Under the pieces are notes generated by a model, which saw only the letters and a program-made list of their open reading frames with translations, was not told the origin of the DNA and made no database searches. From Anaerocolumna chitinilytica (GTDB taxonomy: Bacteria > Bacillota > Clostridia > Lachnospirales > Lachnospiraceae): a stretch of 64,000 nucleotides of DNA. The stretch spans positions 1,616,001 through 1,680,000 of the forward strand of contig NZ_AP023368.1 in NCBI RefSeq assembly GCF_014218355.1, written 5' to 3'. The position numbers were made by a program, and so were the translations under genes. Positions 63,899-64,000 of the stretch are shown here, one piece after another; positions within the stretch are counted from its first letter, which is position 1, and each line of letters opens with the position of its first letter.

Positions 63899-64000
63899 AT
63901 GACAAAAATCATGAAAAACAGAACAGGATTAACAACCGCAGAAGTAGTTGAATTGCAATTGCAATTCGGAAAAAATGTACTGACACCTGATAAGCATGAG
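63899..64000 (+). CDS. Cation-transporting P-type ATPase, N-terminus only (cut at the 3' edge)
   Basis: 34 codons visible from ATG 63899, with GGAGG 8 nt upstream. RTGLTTAEVVELQLQFGKNVLTP matches the N-terminal cation-ATPase domain of calcium-type P-type pumps (GLTxxEVxxxxxxxGxNxLTP). The remainder, including the phosphorylation motif DKTGT, lies outside. A Ca2+ or related ion is the likely cargo. The structured leader before it suggests control by an RNA element. Confidence 0.75.
   Translation, partial: MTKIMKNRTGLTTAEVVELQLQFGKNVLTPDKHE

Noticed and set aside
63766..63951. 61-codon plus-strand frame before the right edge
   Set aside because: It overlaps the well-supported P-type ATPase start in another frame and runs through the leader hairpin; no ribosome site.

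Overview
This window looks like a chromosomal segment of a low-GC, spore-forming anaerobic Firmicute, most probably of the Lachnospiraceae type (Anaerocolumna/Lachnoclostridium-like). The reasons are AGGAGG-type ribosome sites, a MetH without a reactivation domain, LplB/YtcP/lipoprotein sugar transport beside a YesM/YesN two-component pair, a LysM-GH18 spore-type protein, and many short rho-independent terminators. No rRNA, tRNA or CRISPR array was seen. Both end genes are cut by the window (metH on the left, a cation P-type ATPase on the right).

Positions 1-22590 hold housekeeping and stress genes: the end of metH; a MarR-controlled heterodimeric ABC exporter; a small membrane peptide; an alpha/alpha-toroid protein; a secreted Ig-like protein; a TipAS-type MerR regulator with a textbook 19-bp-spacer promoter; a dead IS30 copy and a long inverted repeat; a MATE pump; an M23 peptidase; an ECF sigma/anti-sigma pair; an AraC regulator divergent from a GH2 beta-galactosidase; and an HD-domain protein.

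Positions 23270-34320 form a strikingly AT-rich island, flanked by a perfect 52-bp palindrome on the left and a strong hairpin on the right. It encodes a lasso-peptide-type RiPP pathway: a cysteine-desulfurase-like PLP enzyme, B1 (PqqD-type recognition element), B2 (transglutaminase-fold leader peptidase, split by a frameshift at a run of nine A), C (asparagine-synthetase-like cyclase), and a 77-residue precursor. The precursor has a lasso-like leader, a possible G20-E27 ring and an unusually long tail with six cysteines in the putative core. Next come two thioredoxin-like/MauE-like membrane redox pairs, an exporter, and a LolD/FtsX-type ABC pair. I infer a disulfide-rich, long-tailed lasso-like peptide with its own oxidation machinery. 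This is the best candidate for a new system.

Positions 34495-36540 carry an NlpC/P60 endopeptidase and an M19 dipeptidase, likely for muropeptide breakdown. Positions 37034-57996 form a large glycan-utilisation locus: a secreted beta-helix protein, two sugar permeases and a binding lipoprotein, an FAD oxidoreductase, a GHL6-like hydrolase, a GH28/GH49-like beta-helix enzyme, an SGNH esterase, a GH94-like phosphorylase, a response regulator and histidine kinase, and a heparinase II/III-like lyase. Most enzymes lack signal peptides, so the imported oligosaccharide, probably acidic, is taken apart in the cytoplasm. Several RNA hairpins lie between these genes and may tune protein ratios.

Positions 58198-64000 hold a berberine-bridge-type oxidase, a chemoreceptor, a LysM/GH18 protein that has lost all its catalytic acids, and a structured leader before the P-type ATPase.
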